A DNA stretch of 28,663 nucleotides, from contig JADGJG010000237.1 of the NCBI GenBank assembly GCA_027596195.1, positions 1 to 28,663 on the forward strand, in the 5' to 3' direction. The notes beneath the pieces were generated by a model that did not search any database, was not told the DNA's origin, and was given only the letters and a program-made list of their open reading frames with translations. The translations under genes were made by a program, and so were the position numbers. The DNA comes from Podochytrium sp. JEL0797. Taxonomy: Eukaryota > Chytridiomycota > Chytridiomycetes > Chytridiales > Chytriomycetaceae. Shown in pieces: positions 19,125 to 28,663 of the stretch (position 1 is its first letter; the number at the start of each line of letters is the position of its first letter).

Positions 19125-20534
19125 ATGCTCGCCAAGTCCTTGTCCCGCGCCGCGGCCCCATTGTTTGCCTGCCGCGCCGCCCCCTTCACCTACGCCCCCA
19201 AGACACTCGCACACGCCCACTTTGCCAAACGCACCCTTGCTTCCATTGCTCCCGACTCCAACAAGCTATCTCTCTCTGTGGCGCCGCCAGGCTCGCTGCC
19301 CGAACCTCCGTCGCTCCCAGCGGCACTGCACCTCGCCACTGGCTACTCGTTCGAGGGCGTGTCTTTCGGTGCGCCCATCAGCGGCAAGATCTCTGGCGAG
19401 GTTGTGTTCACGACGTCGCTTGTGGGATACACTGAATCCATGACGGACCCGTCGTACACGGGCCAGATTCTCGTGTTCACGCAGCCGCTGATTGGCAACT
19501 ACGGCGTGCCCAGCGACGCGGCGCGCGACGCGTTTGGGCTCAGCCGCTTCTTTGAGAGCAACCGCATCCAGGTGCGCGCGATTGTCGTCAACGACTACGC
19601 AGCAAAGCACTCGCACTGGGCCGCTGTCGAGTCGCTGGGCCAGTGGTGCGCGCGCTACGGCGTCCCTGCCATCAGCGGCGTCGACACGCGTGCCATCGTC
19701 ACACTTCTTCGCGCGCGTGGCTCTACTCTCGGCGAGGTTGCCGTCGCTGAAGTGAATGCGCCAATCCCGCCCCCCGCTGCCGAAGTGCCGAACCCCAACA
19801 AGGCCAATCTGTGTGCTCAGGTCTCCACATCCGACGTCTACACCATCAACCCCACCGGCGATGTCCACATTGCCCTTGTCGACTGCGGCGTCAAGCAGAA
19901 CATCATCAAGTGTCTGGTCGCCCGCGGCGCAAAGGTCTCGGTCGTGCCGTGGGACCACGACCTGGCCAACGACTCCACTGGCTTCGACGGCATCTTCCTG
20001 TCCAACGGCCCCGGTGACCCCTCCTACATGGGCAAGACGGTCGCCAACATCAAGGCCGTCATGTACAGGGACGCCACGCGCATCCCGACTCCCATCTTTG
20101 GCATCTGCATGGGCCACCAGATCCTCGGTATGGCCGCCGGCTACAAGACGTACAAGATGCCATTCGGAAACCGCGGCCACAACCAGCCCTGCAACGACTT
20201 GACCACGGGCCAGTGCGTCATCACATCGCAGAACCACGGGTACGCCATTGACGACTCTGTCTCGGTCCCAGGTTGGATGACGTACTTCCGTAACGCCAAC
20301 GACGGGTCCAATGAGGGCGTGCGTCACAAGTCGTTGCCGTACTCGTCCGTGCAGTTCCACCCGGAGGCGTGTGGTGGTCCCCTGGACACTGAGTATTTGT
20401 TTGACAACTTTTTGAACGAGGTGCGTGCCTTTAAGCGCGAACGCAAGAGAACCGAGCCTGTGGCGGAGGTGGTTCAGCTCAAGACGCGTTACATTCCTGG
20501 GGTCGCGGGGGTGCGTTCGACGGTTGAGTTTTGA
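19125..20534 (+). CDS. CPA1: Carbamoyl-phosphate synthetase, arginine-specific small (glutaminase) subunit, mitochondrial
   Basis: A single uninterrupted 469-aa frame. Residues 1-40 are rich in Ala, Arg and Ser without acids (MLAKSLSRAAAPLFACRAAP), a mitochondrial presequence. The CPSase small-chain N-terminal domain follows (GEVVFTTSLVGYTESMTDPS), then a class I glutamine amidotransferase: FLSNGPGDPSYM, GICMGHQILG with nucleophile Cys328, GNRGHNQPC, QNHGYAID, and QFHPEACGGP with His412 and Glu414. It releases ammonia from glutamine for the large subunit to make carbamoyl phosphate for arginine. The mitochondrial form, as in Neurospora arg-2, feeds ornithine carbamoyltransferase. Expression is probably repressed by arginine through the upstream AAP. 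The absence of introns in this gene contrasts with its intron-rich neighbours and its codon use is very GC-rich. The long antisense frame is a composition shadow. Confidence 0.96.
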   Translation: MLAKSLSRAAAPLFACRAAPFTYAPKTLAHAHFAKRTLASIAPDSNKLSLSVAPPGSLPEPPSLPAALHLATGYSFEGVSFGAPISGKISGEVVFTTSLVGYTESMTDPSYTGQILVFTQPLIGNYGVPSDAARDAFGLSRFFESNRIQVRAIVVNDYAAKHSHWAAVESLGQWCARYGVPAISGVDTRAIVTLLRARGSTLGEVAVAEVNAPIPPPAAEVPNPNKANLCAQVSTSDVYTINPTGDVHIALVDCGVKQNIIKCLVARGAKVSVVPWDHDLANDSTGFDGIFLSNGPGDPSYMGKTVANIKAVMYRDATRIPTPIFGICMGHQILGMAAGYKTYKMPFGNRGHNQPCNDLTTGQCVITSQNHGYAIDDSVSVPGWMTYFRNANDGSNEGVRHKSLPYSSVQFHPEACGGPLDTEYLFDNFLNEVRAFKRERKRTEPVAEVVQLKTRYIPGVAGVRSTVEF

Positions 20535-20785
20535 GTTTAATGTATACTTTTGTTTTTCTCTTGTTGCCTTTTTCAAACTTTCGGTGCAAAATAAGAAAAG
20601 AACTGTTTTCCTTTATCGAATAATGCCTTAAAAACTCCAATTTTTTTGGCATCTTTTTGTGAGGAGGGGGGTGGAGAAAGGCGAGGAAGGAATCGGGTTT
20701 CTCACTTTCACCAACCTCTTTTAAGCTTTTCTCCTCCTTTTTTTCTTAAAGCAGAAGGATCGATGGAATTTTATTTGGTTCACTC
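20535..20785. terminator. Convergent 3' intergenic region between CPA1 and F-box gene 1
   Basis: About 250 nt between two converging stop codons, with T- and A-rich stretches suitable for 3' ends on both strands. No gene is visible. Confidence 0.5.
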
Positions 20786-22937
20786 TCAATAATACTCCGA
20801 GTCAAGGATATCGTACTCATATTCATCATCATCCTCCGAGTCGTATTCAGACGACGTGCCCTTCGAGCTTGGCCACTTCTTCAGCCAATCCTCATGTGAG
20901 TCGACAAACTTCATCACGTCAAACTCTTGCACCTTCCCTGGCAAAATGTCCTCAAGCACAGCAGTCTCCCTCGCAATGTCTTGAACCAGCAAGTCAACAG
21001 CAACGCCCAACTTGCTTTCGAACATCTTCCCCTCCTTCACCACCAAATTCACACGGGTTTCAAACTCCTTGCGCCACGCGAAGAAAGGATCCCGTTCCAC
21101 CACCCAGTCGAATTCCCGCGTAAAATCCATGCCACTCGACGACAAGAACGCAACGAAAATATCTGACGTGGCATTGACACCCGTTGACATCATCCTGGAC
21201 ACCGACACGGATCGATTGAATTCATGCGCCACCAAACGGACGGCCTCGTCTTCGTCAAACAGATCTGGTGCCGTCAACGCGTTGCGACACCCCGAGAAAC
21301 TTGCCCTGTCCTCAAACGAGGAAACATTTGTGATCTTGCGAAGATGATGGTGCACGTTGTGCACCTCGTGGGACGGCAAATCCGCCAACAGGGCCAATTC
21401 CGGCGATTGCTGCGACACCAGCAGATCAAGATCCTCCACCGCCTTCATGGATCTGACTTGCTTGCAACTTTTCTCATGAATTCGGCGATACACTCGAGCA
21501 ATCCTCCGCGTGATCAGGTCCTGCCATTCCTCGGCATCCCGTTTCACAGCTTCCAAATCCGACTGCACATTCTTGTAATTCTTGTACCCAACCACATCCA
21601 CGTTGCGCGAAAGCCATTCCATAGCTCCAATGCGGCCCGAATAGAACGCACGTCCAATCCACGTGTTCAAAGGGAACAGCGACAGCATCCGTTTCCTTTC
21701 AAGCTGGCGTTGAACCTTCTGCAGAAATCGATCCGGCGTCATGTATCCGTGGTGGGAAAAGAACCACTTTTCATTTTCACGTTGAGTTTCGGCGAGGTGG
21801 TCCTCAAGGTGAGGAAACTCGGCGAGGGCTTCCGTCGTGCACTCCGTGTAGACTTCAAAAGGCGCGTGAAACAAGCTTTTGGCTTCGTCAAGGTATGGGA
21901 GTGGGTCGAATGCCGGGAATTCCTCGTTCCAAGCAAAGTTGTTGAGCGTCAGATGTGATTCATCATTGAACCGCTTTTCAAAATTCCACCCTATATGGGA
22001 TCCAGCCTCTGTCTTCCACTGTTCAGGGAGACCCTCCATTGCGAGGTTGCGGAGCACATCGAAGCGCGCACGGGTATCAATGATGGCACGCATCATGAGG
22101 ATCTGGTGGCTGATGGTGCGACAGATTTTGTTGAAGGAGCGGGGTGTAAGGAGTGCAGGTACGTCCAATGCATCGTAAAATCCTCCGCATTCCCTAAGGA
22201 CGTTGATGGGAATGGGGACGGGTCTCAAGGCGGCGAATCTGGAATTCATCCACAACATATGTCAATACGAGTCTAATGTAACCGCTTTCTTTCCCATCAC
22301 CTCTCAATGAGTTGAGCGGTCCGTTGCTTACGAAGGTGAGCCTGCTGCTGCTTTCGGGAGCCGCCGGAAAGCTTGGCCTGGTCCATTTGGCGTGTCCACT
22401 CAATGAAATTCGAATCGCTCGCCATGGTGACTGATGCAGAACGCGATTTGGCCGGGCATTTGGAGCACACGCGTTTCATGATGCACCACTTCACGTTTCT
22501 GGTCTTGGCGGGGCAAAATGCGCAGCCAACCTCTCAAGCGAGAGAGTTTGAGTTGGAGTGCACAACCAATGGGAAAGATCATTGGGAATACACACCTTCG
22601 AAAGCAAAACAATCACTTGCTTATCCGAGATCTGATCACGGAGTGATACTGGGATCGGCGGGTATCCCAACGCATCACGAAAGATGGTCCAGATTCTAAA
22701 AACACTCGATTGTTCACATGCCATTGATCAAATGCACTGAGGTCTCTCTCACCTCGAAGTCCTCGTCGTCAGGAACGCCAGGCGCTTATCGACACAGCCC
22801 AAGGTGAGCACATCGACGGGACGCAGATATTTGCCACAGATCTCGTCAAACAGCTCAGTGGGTAAGGCAGCGATACCAGAGAAGCCTTGGCGGGTGAAAG
22901 TTGTGACTGGGACGAGTTTCTTCTTGCGGGGAGCCAT
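20786..22937 (-). CDS. F-box protein with CxxC motif, intact paralogue 1
   Basis: Exons 22937-22753, 22695-22596, 22530-22301 and 22238-20786 give 655 aa. Residues 1-18 are basic (MAPRKKKLVPVTTF); residues about 20-60 form an F-box (IAALPTELFDEICGKYLRPV, then DVLTLGCVDKRLAFLTTR). Exon 3 carries Cys98-x2-Cys101, Cys117-x2-Cys120 (CAFCPAK...KRVCSKC), a layout seen in many fungal F-box proteins. Then follows an arginine/glutamine-rich helix (LRKQRTAQLIER). The long final exon is helical and ends in an acidic tail (SEYDSEDDDEYEYDILD). F-box proteins bind Skp1 and recruit substrates to SCF ubiquitin ligases, usually through their C-terminal part, which I cannot match to a known repeat. It is the first of a tandem family on the minus strand. 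Confidence 0.8.
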
Positions 22938-23067
22938 GTTTCGTGAAATTTTTAATTCTCCGCACCGTGACTTCCTCCTTCCTCTTCCCCCGTCTTCGTG
23001 AGCAAGAATTGAATCGAAGAAGAAATCAGTTTAGTTAAATTGAATGAACGGAGGTGGAAAAAATCCA

Positions 23068-25166
23068 TCAAGCATTGCCATCTTCATCTTCCGAAACAAC
23101 ACCATCTTCATCCTCTGAGTCGTGTTCATCAAGCTCCATCAGTCTCTTCATCGGAGGCCGCAGCCTAAATGTATCACCATACTCTGACTCGTATTTGTCC
23201 CACTCCTTCAGCCACTTCGTGCGGTCGAAAAACTCCCTCACGTCAAATTCCTGCACCTTCCCTGGCAAAATATCCTGAAGCACAACATTCTCCTTCACAA
23301 TGCATCGAACCAGCATACCAACTGCAAACGCAAATGTTCGTTTACACACCTTGGAACTGTCAAAGAGTCACTCCCTCGTTCATCACCAAACCCACACGGG
23401 TTTCAAACTCTTTACGAAACGCGCAAAAGTACCCCGTTGTGCCTCTACGTCATACTCCTTCGTATAATCCACGCCCATTGACGACATGAACACCTCACAA
23501 ACTTCAAATTTCCCAATAAAATTTGATTTCTCCTCCAGCCGGGTCAGCGACACGGATCGATTGAATTCATACGCCACCAAAAGGACTGCCTTGCTTTCGT
23601 CAAACAGCTCAGCTGTCAACGTTTGGCGACTCTCAGAAAACCCCAACCCTTGAGGATTGGTAAATCCGCCAAGAAGACCAATTCGGGAGATTGCTGCATC
23701 TCTAGCAGATCATTATCACGCGTCGCCCTCATGGATCTGACTTGCTCGCAACTTTGCGCGTGAATTCGGCGCTACACCCGAGCAATCCTCTGCGTCATCA
23801 TGTCCTGCCATTCCTCGAAACCCCGCCTCACAATTTCCAAATCCCACTCTGCATTCTTGTACCCAATCACATCCACGTTGCGTGAAAGCCATTCCACAGC
23901 TCCAATGCGACCCGAATATAACCCACGTTCATTGAGGTGGTTTGAAGGAAATAACCGCGGCATCCGCTCTCTTTCAAGACGCCGTTGAAGTTCCTGTAGA
24001 AAGGAGTCCTTGGCATTCACTCCGTGGAATTCGAAAAAGTAGACCGCATTTTCAAGTTGAGTTTCTACGAAATTTTTTAAGGTGGGGAAACTCGGCGCGG
24101 ACTTGCGCGATGCACTCCATGTAGACTTGGAAGGGCAACCAAAAGACCATTTTGGCTTCTTCAAGGTGAGGCAGTGGGTCAAATGCGGGGAATTCCTCAT
24201 CCATGCACGTGAGTCGAGCGCCAGCCTCGTTTCTGGACAGAACCGGTTTACGAACTTTCTCCCTTCAAGCGTCAACGTGTTGAATGGATATTGATCTGCC
24301 GTCCACGGCTCAGGAAGTCCCTGCATCGCGAGTTTGCGGAGGGCAATGAAGCGTGCATAGGTTTCGGTATGGATCCGTGCGGATTGGATCTCAGGGGCGA
24401 GGTTGAGAAGGAGGTTGGTGAAGGAGCGCGTCGTGAAGAGTGAAGGTACATGACATGCTTTGAGGAACGATCCGCATTCGGCGAGGATGGCGAGGGGAAT
24501 GGGGACGGCGGGTGACATGACAGCGATTCTGGAATTCGACCAAAACCAATCTACATCAATACGAGTCTGTTATATCTGCTATTCTTTGCCATTACCTCTC
24601 AATGATTTGAGTTCTCCGTTGCGCACGAAGCTGAGCCAACTGCTGCTTCCGGTTGCCTTGGGAATCAAATTTGGCACAGTCCATTTGACGCGTCCACTCG
24701 ATAAAATTCGAGTCGCTCGCCATGGTTACTGGGGCAGAATTCGATCTGCCGTGACATCTGGCGCACACGCGTTTCATGATGCACCACTTCACGTTTCTGG
24801 ACTTGGCGGGACAAAATGCGCAGCCCACCTGTCAAGAGTTTGAGTGCACAAAAAATGGGAAAGATCATTGGGAATACGCACTCTTGAAACCAAAACAATC
24901 ACTTGCTTGTCAGACATCTCATCACGGAGAGATAATGAGATCGGCGGATATCCCAGCGCATCGCGAAAGATGGTCCAGATTCTAAAAACACTCGATTGTT
25001 CACATGCCATTGATATAATGCAATAGGGTCTCTCTCACCTCGAAGTCCTGGTGGTCAGGAACGCCAGGCGCTTATCGACACAGCCCAAGGTGAGCACATC
25101 GACGGGACGCAGATATTTGCCACAGATCTCATCAAACAGTTCTGTGGGTAAGGCAGCAATGCCAAA
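23068..25166 (-). pseudogene. F-box/CxxC paralogue 2, degenerate
   Basis: The same four-exon layout as paralogues 1 and 3 is recognisable: F-box exon ending near 25039, IWTIFRDALGYPP exon near 24985-24870, CAFCPAKSRNVKWCIMKR exon 24828-24592, then a long exon from about 24530. Breaks: the first exon has lost its MAPRKKKLVP start, with similarity beginning only at GIAALPTELF (about 25166). A frame change near AWM (about 24210) is partly restored near FVET (about 24060). A TAT codon of the intact copies is TAG at 23774-23772. About 30 codons around the VHNVHHHLRKITN region are missing near 23640. The acidic C-terminus ends at 23068. This copy is unlikely to make a full-length protein. Confidence 0.85.
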
Positions 25167-25527
25167 ATGGCCATTCTGGAACGCGAGAAAATTGGTGCTC
25201 GCGCGACGACGTTGACCAGATGCTCCGACAGGATACGTTGCGTTCGGAGAAATGTTGTAACAGTCGATATTTAGAAGTGGCGGCAGCAGACGCGACGATC
25301 TCACAGTTGATGAGGCGGTACCGGCCGCAGCAACAACCGACGAGGATGAAGATGCAAGAGCAGACGACAAAACCGAAGAGCAAAACCGAAGAGGAAGGCG
25401 AAACCGTGGCACAGTTTCTTTGGGTTGCAAACGTGGAGAGGCATCAAGCAGTCCAATCCGGGAGCATACTCTACATTGAGAATAGCATATCCAAAATTTA
25501 TGGTCCTCAAGGAGGGGAATATTCGCA
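25167..25527. other. Unexplained segment replacing the 5' end of F-box paralogue 2
   Basis: The sequence bears no resemblance to the equivalent upstream regions of paralogues 1 and 3. On the plus strand an open frame (25220-25540) reads as charged, Gln/Lys-rich protein (KMQEQTTKPKSKTEEEGET, then VAQFLWVANVERHQAVQSGS). On the minus strand the frame is continuous with the truncated F-box exon. I recognise neither. It could be a displaced piece of another gene or an insertion; no terminal repeats were spotted. Confidence 0.4.
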
Positions 25528-25650
25528 ACTTTGCTCGTGAATTTGGCGATACACTCGAGCAACCCGCTGCGTCATGGCGTTCTCCCATTCCTTGACACTC
25601 CGCTTCACATTCTTGTACCCAACCACATCCTAATCCCGCGAAAGCCGCTC
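25528..25650 (-). pseudogene. Fragment of an F-box/CxxC paralogue
   Basis: Short similarity to the middle of the long exon: minus-strand pieces matching VDVVGYKN, a Glu-Trp segment and RVARVYRQIHE of paralogues 1 and 3, with part of the intervening region missing and no coding continuity on either side. It is a leftover of a further copy or of a rearrangement that also created the 25167-25527 segment. Confidence 0.7.
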
Positions 25651-25787
25651 CGCAAGCACTAACCATAAGAAGAATTATATCCAAGTTCTTATTTGCACGA
25701 GTCCCGGTGTTGGAATCATTTTTCTTCTCTCTTGGTTTTTTACACAAAATCAAAAATAAAATTACTGAACAAAACAAGCAGAAAAAA

Positions 25788-27971
25788 TCACATCAAACAA
25801 CACCCATCGTCATCCTCCGAGTCATATTCATCCGGCTCATACAACGCGTCCTGATTCGAGTCTGCCCACTTCTTCAGCCACTCTTCATGCAAGTCAACAA
25901 ACTCCTTCACGTCAAACTCGAGCACTTTCCCTGGCAATATGCCCTCAAGCACAGCATTCTCCTTCGAAACGTCGTCAACCAGCAAGTCAACCGCCAACGC
26001 AAAGTTTCGTTCGCATGCGCCGAAATTCTCAAAGCGCGCCACCCCCTCGTTCACCACCGCTTCCACACGAGTTTCAAACTCCTTGCGCCATTCGAAGAAA
26101 GGGCCCCGTTGTGCCTCCCCATCAAACTCCTGCGTATAATCCACGCCAATCAACGACAAGAACGCAGCAAAAATATCCGATGTCGCGTGAAGACCCACTG
26201 CAAACATCCGAATCAACGACACGGATCGATTGAATTCATGCGCAATCAAACGGAACGCCTCGTCTTCGTCAAACTGCTCAGCCGTCAACGCTTTGCGGCA
26301 CGCAGAGATACTTGGCCTGTCCTCAAACGAGAAAACATTCGTAATCTTGCGAAGATGATGGTGCACGTTGTGCACCCCGAGGATCGGCAAATCTGCCAAC
26401 AAGGCCAACTCGGGCAATTGCTGCACCTCCAGTAGATCATGTTCCCTCATCATCCTCATGGATCTGACTTGCTCGCAACTTTGCGCGTGGATTCGGCGAT
26501 ACACGTTGGCGATCCTCACCGTCACGATGTTCTGCCATCCCTCAGCACCCTGCTTCACAACTTCCAAATCCCACTGCGCGTTTTTGTACCCAACCACATC
26601 CAGGTTGCGTGAAAACCATTCCTCAGCTCCAATTCGACCCGAATATAAACCACCTCCAATGGGGCGGTTCGAAGGGAACAGTAAAAGCATCCGCTCTCTT
26701 TGCACACGCCGTTCAATCTCCTGCAGAAAAGCTTCCTTGGCATTCACGCCGTGGCGGTGGACAAAGAACTTTGCATTTTTCAGCTGAGTTTCCGCGAGAT
26801 GTTCCTCAAGGTGGGGAAACTCGGCGTGGACTTGCGCCATGGACTCCGTGTAGACTTGGAAGGGCAAACAAAACAATGTTTTGGCTTCGTCAAGGTGAGG
26901 CAGTGGGTCGAATGCGGAGAAGGCCTCGTTCCACGCATATGTTTCGAGCGTTGGCCTTATTTGTTCACTGAACGCGTGCTTGAACTGCGTAGCTTCAGTC
27001 GTCAACATGCCGAATGGATCTTGGTCCGTCGTCCACGGTTCAGGGAGACCCTCCATTGCGAGGTTGCGGAGGACAGTGAAGCGCGTTTGGATTTCTGCGC
27101 GTATGCGAACGGCTTGGATCTCGGGGGTGAGGGTGCGAAGGACGTTGGTGAAGGAGCGGGCTGTGAGGAGGGCCGGTACATCGCATGCTTTGCGAAACGA
27201 TCCACATTGGTTCAGGATGGCGAGGGGAATGGGGACGGGTGTCATGGTGGCGAATCTGCAATTTGCCCCCGACAAAAAATACCGGCAGATATCAATACAA
27301 GTCTTATGTTTGCAATTTCTGTGGCATAACCTCTCAATGATTTGAGCTCTCCGTTGCGCACGAAGCTGAGCCAGCTGATTCTTTCGGTTGCCCTGGGAAT
27401 CAAATTTGGCTCGGTCCATTTGGCGCGTCCACTCAAGGAAATTCTTGTCGCTGGCCATGGTGATTGAACCAGAGTACGATTTACCGTGGCATCTGGCACA
27501 AACACGTTTCATGACGCGCCACATCACGTTTCTGGTCTTCGCGGGGCAAAATGCGCAGCCCACCTGTCAAGAGGGAGAGTTTGAGTTTGAGTGCACAAAC
27601 AATGGGACAAGATCATTCGAAAGACACACCTTCGAAACCAAAACGATAACTTGCTTGTCAGAGATCTGATCGCGGAGTGATATTGGGATCTGCGGGTATC
27701 CCAACGCATCACGAAAGATGGTCCAGATTCTAGCAGCACTCGATTGTTCATATGCCATTGATAGAATGCAATAGGATCTCTCTCACCTCGAAGTCCTCGT
27801 AGTCAGGAACGCCAGGCGCTTATCCACGCAGCCCAAATTGAGCACATCGATGGGACGCAGATATTTGCCACAAATCTCGTCAAACAGTTCCGTGGGCAAC
27901 GCAGCGATGCCAGAGAAGCCGTGGCGGGTGAAGGTGGTGACGGGGACGAGTTTCTTCTTGCGAGGAGCCAT
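25788..27971 (-). CDS. F-box protein with CxxC motif, intact paralogue 3
   Basis: Exons 27971-27787, 27729-27630, 27563-27331 and 27255-25788 give 661 aa with the same structure as paralogue 1: basic start MAPRKKKLVPVTTF, F-box IAALPTELFDEICGKYLRPI, the CAFCPAKTRNVMW...KRVCARC motif, and a long helical exon containing SRNLDVVGYKNAQWDLEVVK and VHNVHHHLRKITNVFSFEDR. The C-terminus is acidic and ends DEYDSEDDDGCCLM; a terminal CCLM resembles a CaaX-like box but the preceding Cys makes this uncertain. The 75-nt third intron is a multiple of three and contains no stop in frame, so its retention would yield a longer protein. It is likely a substrate adaptor of an SCF ubiquitin ligase (family inference); the substrate is unknown. 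Confidence 0.82.
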
Positions 27972-28295
27972 TTGGAGATGATTTTTCCGCGCGTGACTGA
28001 CTCACTCTTGACTCGAAGAAATGACGGAGAAATTAGATTCTGTATTGGATTAATTGATATCTGAGGAATCATGCCAGTCCTCAATTCCAGAAATGTCGCT
28101 TTTCAACAAAGTCGTCGCGTCAAAATAAACACCAGAGTTTTTAGTTCGTCGATGTTTCTATTGGTGATTTCTTATTTTGCGTTCTTTTTTTGTGTCAATA
28201 ACGGGAACCAGTCCAAACCCCCTTTCCTTTATTTTCCGCAAACGGCTGGTTTCTACTGCTCCTGAAGCTGAACCTGCGCCTGCTTTCGTCGCGAT
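27972..28295. other. Upstream region of F-box paralogue 3; no gene seen
   Basis: Holds the presumed promoter of paralogue 3, on the minus strand. A short hydrophobic plus-strand frame (28071-28265) lacks splice or family support and is not called. Confidence 0.5.
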
Positions 28296-28349
28296 ATCTA
28301 TTCATTTTGGCGATGAAAATCCTCCTCCTCGTTGGACTTGGTTTTGGCG

Positions 28350-28600
28350 AGGGGGGTAGAACTGACATGGCCTTTGGAGCTCATGCGTTTTAGAATACAC
28401 CAAAAAATGGATTTGGCGGGACAAAATGCGCACCCAACCTGACAAGAGAGAGAGAGGGGGTTTGAGTGAACAATCAATGGAGAAAGTGGTTGGGAATTCA
28501 TTCCCCCGAAAGAAATTTGAAAGCAAGGCAATCACTTGGTTGTCAGAAATCTTGCTCCGGAGGATCGCGAAATATGATCCAAATTCTAACACTTCCTTAC
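28350..28600 (-). pseudogene. Truncated, degenerate F-box/CxxC paralogue 4
   Basis: Minus-strand remnants of exon 2 (RIWIIFRD, then after a deletion and frame change ISDNQVIALLS) and exon 3 (VGCAFCPAKS..FWCILKRM) are present in the right order. The second CxxC pair has decayed (CSKC-type to SSKG) and similarity stops after about 28370. The F-box exon is either beyond the right edge or missing. Confidence 0.8.
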
Positions 28601-28663
28601 CCCCGCGCGATAACTCTTGCTTGACTCGCGTTATTAGTAAGGAATGAGGGGAGAAGTTTGATA

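Noticed and set aside
19266..20576. 436-codon open frame antisense to CPA1
   Set aside because: By-product of the strong third-position GC of the CPA1 codons; no motifs and an improbable composition rich in Val, Asp and Arg.
28071..28265. Short hydrophobic plus-strand frame
   Set aside because: No splice context, similarity or transcript signal; it lies in the promoter region of F-box paralogue 3.

Overview
This window is nuclear DNA from an intron-rich, gene-dense fungus. The fungal assignment rests on three things. There is a lanosterol synthase (ERG7). There is a small subunit of arginine-specific carbamoyl-phosphate synthetase preceded by what looks like the fungal arginine attenuator peptide (AAP) uORF. 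There is also a cluster of F-box/CxxC proteins of a type common in filamentous fungi. Genes carry many short GT-AG introns (mostly about 50-90 nt, often with a CTGAC/CTAAC-like branch site), and spacing between genes is often only 40-110 nt. This rules out a budding-yeast-like genome and fits an early-diverging (chytrid-like) fungus or possibly a basidiomycete; I cannot settle the phylum from the sequence alone.

Layout. 1-555 (-): 5' part of a SIRT2/Hst2-type sirtuin running off the left edge. 556-2272: no confident gene; two coding-looking plus-strand stretches and long poly-C/poly-G runs. 2273-5605 (-): three tandem typical 2-Cys peroxiredoxins whose N-termini predict cytosolic, mitochondrial and nuclear forms. 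5717-6721 (-): ZFAND1/Cuz1-type AN1 zinc-finger protein. 6811-9805 (-): VPS53 of the GARP/EARP tethering complex. 9854-10483 (+): mitochondrial ribosomal protein bS6m, sharing a 48-bp divergent promoter with VPS53. 10545-13563 (+): ERG7 with 13 exons. 13615-18537 (+): an unusually large glycogenin (about 1510 aa) with a His/Gln-rich linker and an acidic Val/Glu repeat tail. 18781-19076 (+): AAP-like uORF split by a 224-nt intron. 19125-20534 (+): mitochondrial CPSase small subunit. 20786-28600 (-): a cluster of F-box/CxxC paralogues: two intact genes, one pseudogene, two fragments and an unexplained inserted segment.

Most genes are unrelated housekeeping functions (protein deacetylation, peroxide defence, stress-granule/proteasome adaptor, Golgi retrieval, mitoribosome, sterol and glycogen synthesis, arginine synthesis). 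The two accessory regions are the peroxiredoxin array, with signs of recent gene conversion, and the F-box cluster, which shows duplication and decay. The most notable regulatory element is the AAP uORF. Its conserved core aligns residue for residue with the ascomycete peptides, and an intron cuts it exactly in the middle. Exon boundaries were assigned by hand; for every complete gene the exon lengths sum to a multiple of three and the reading frame is continuous.
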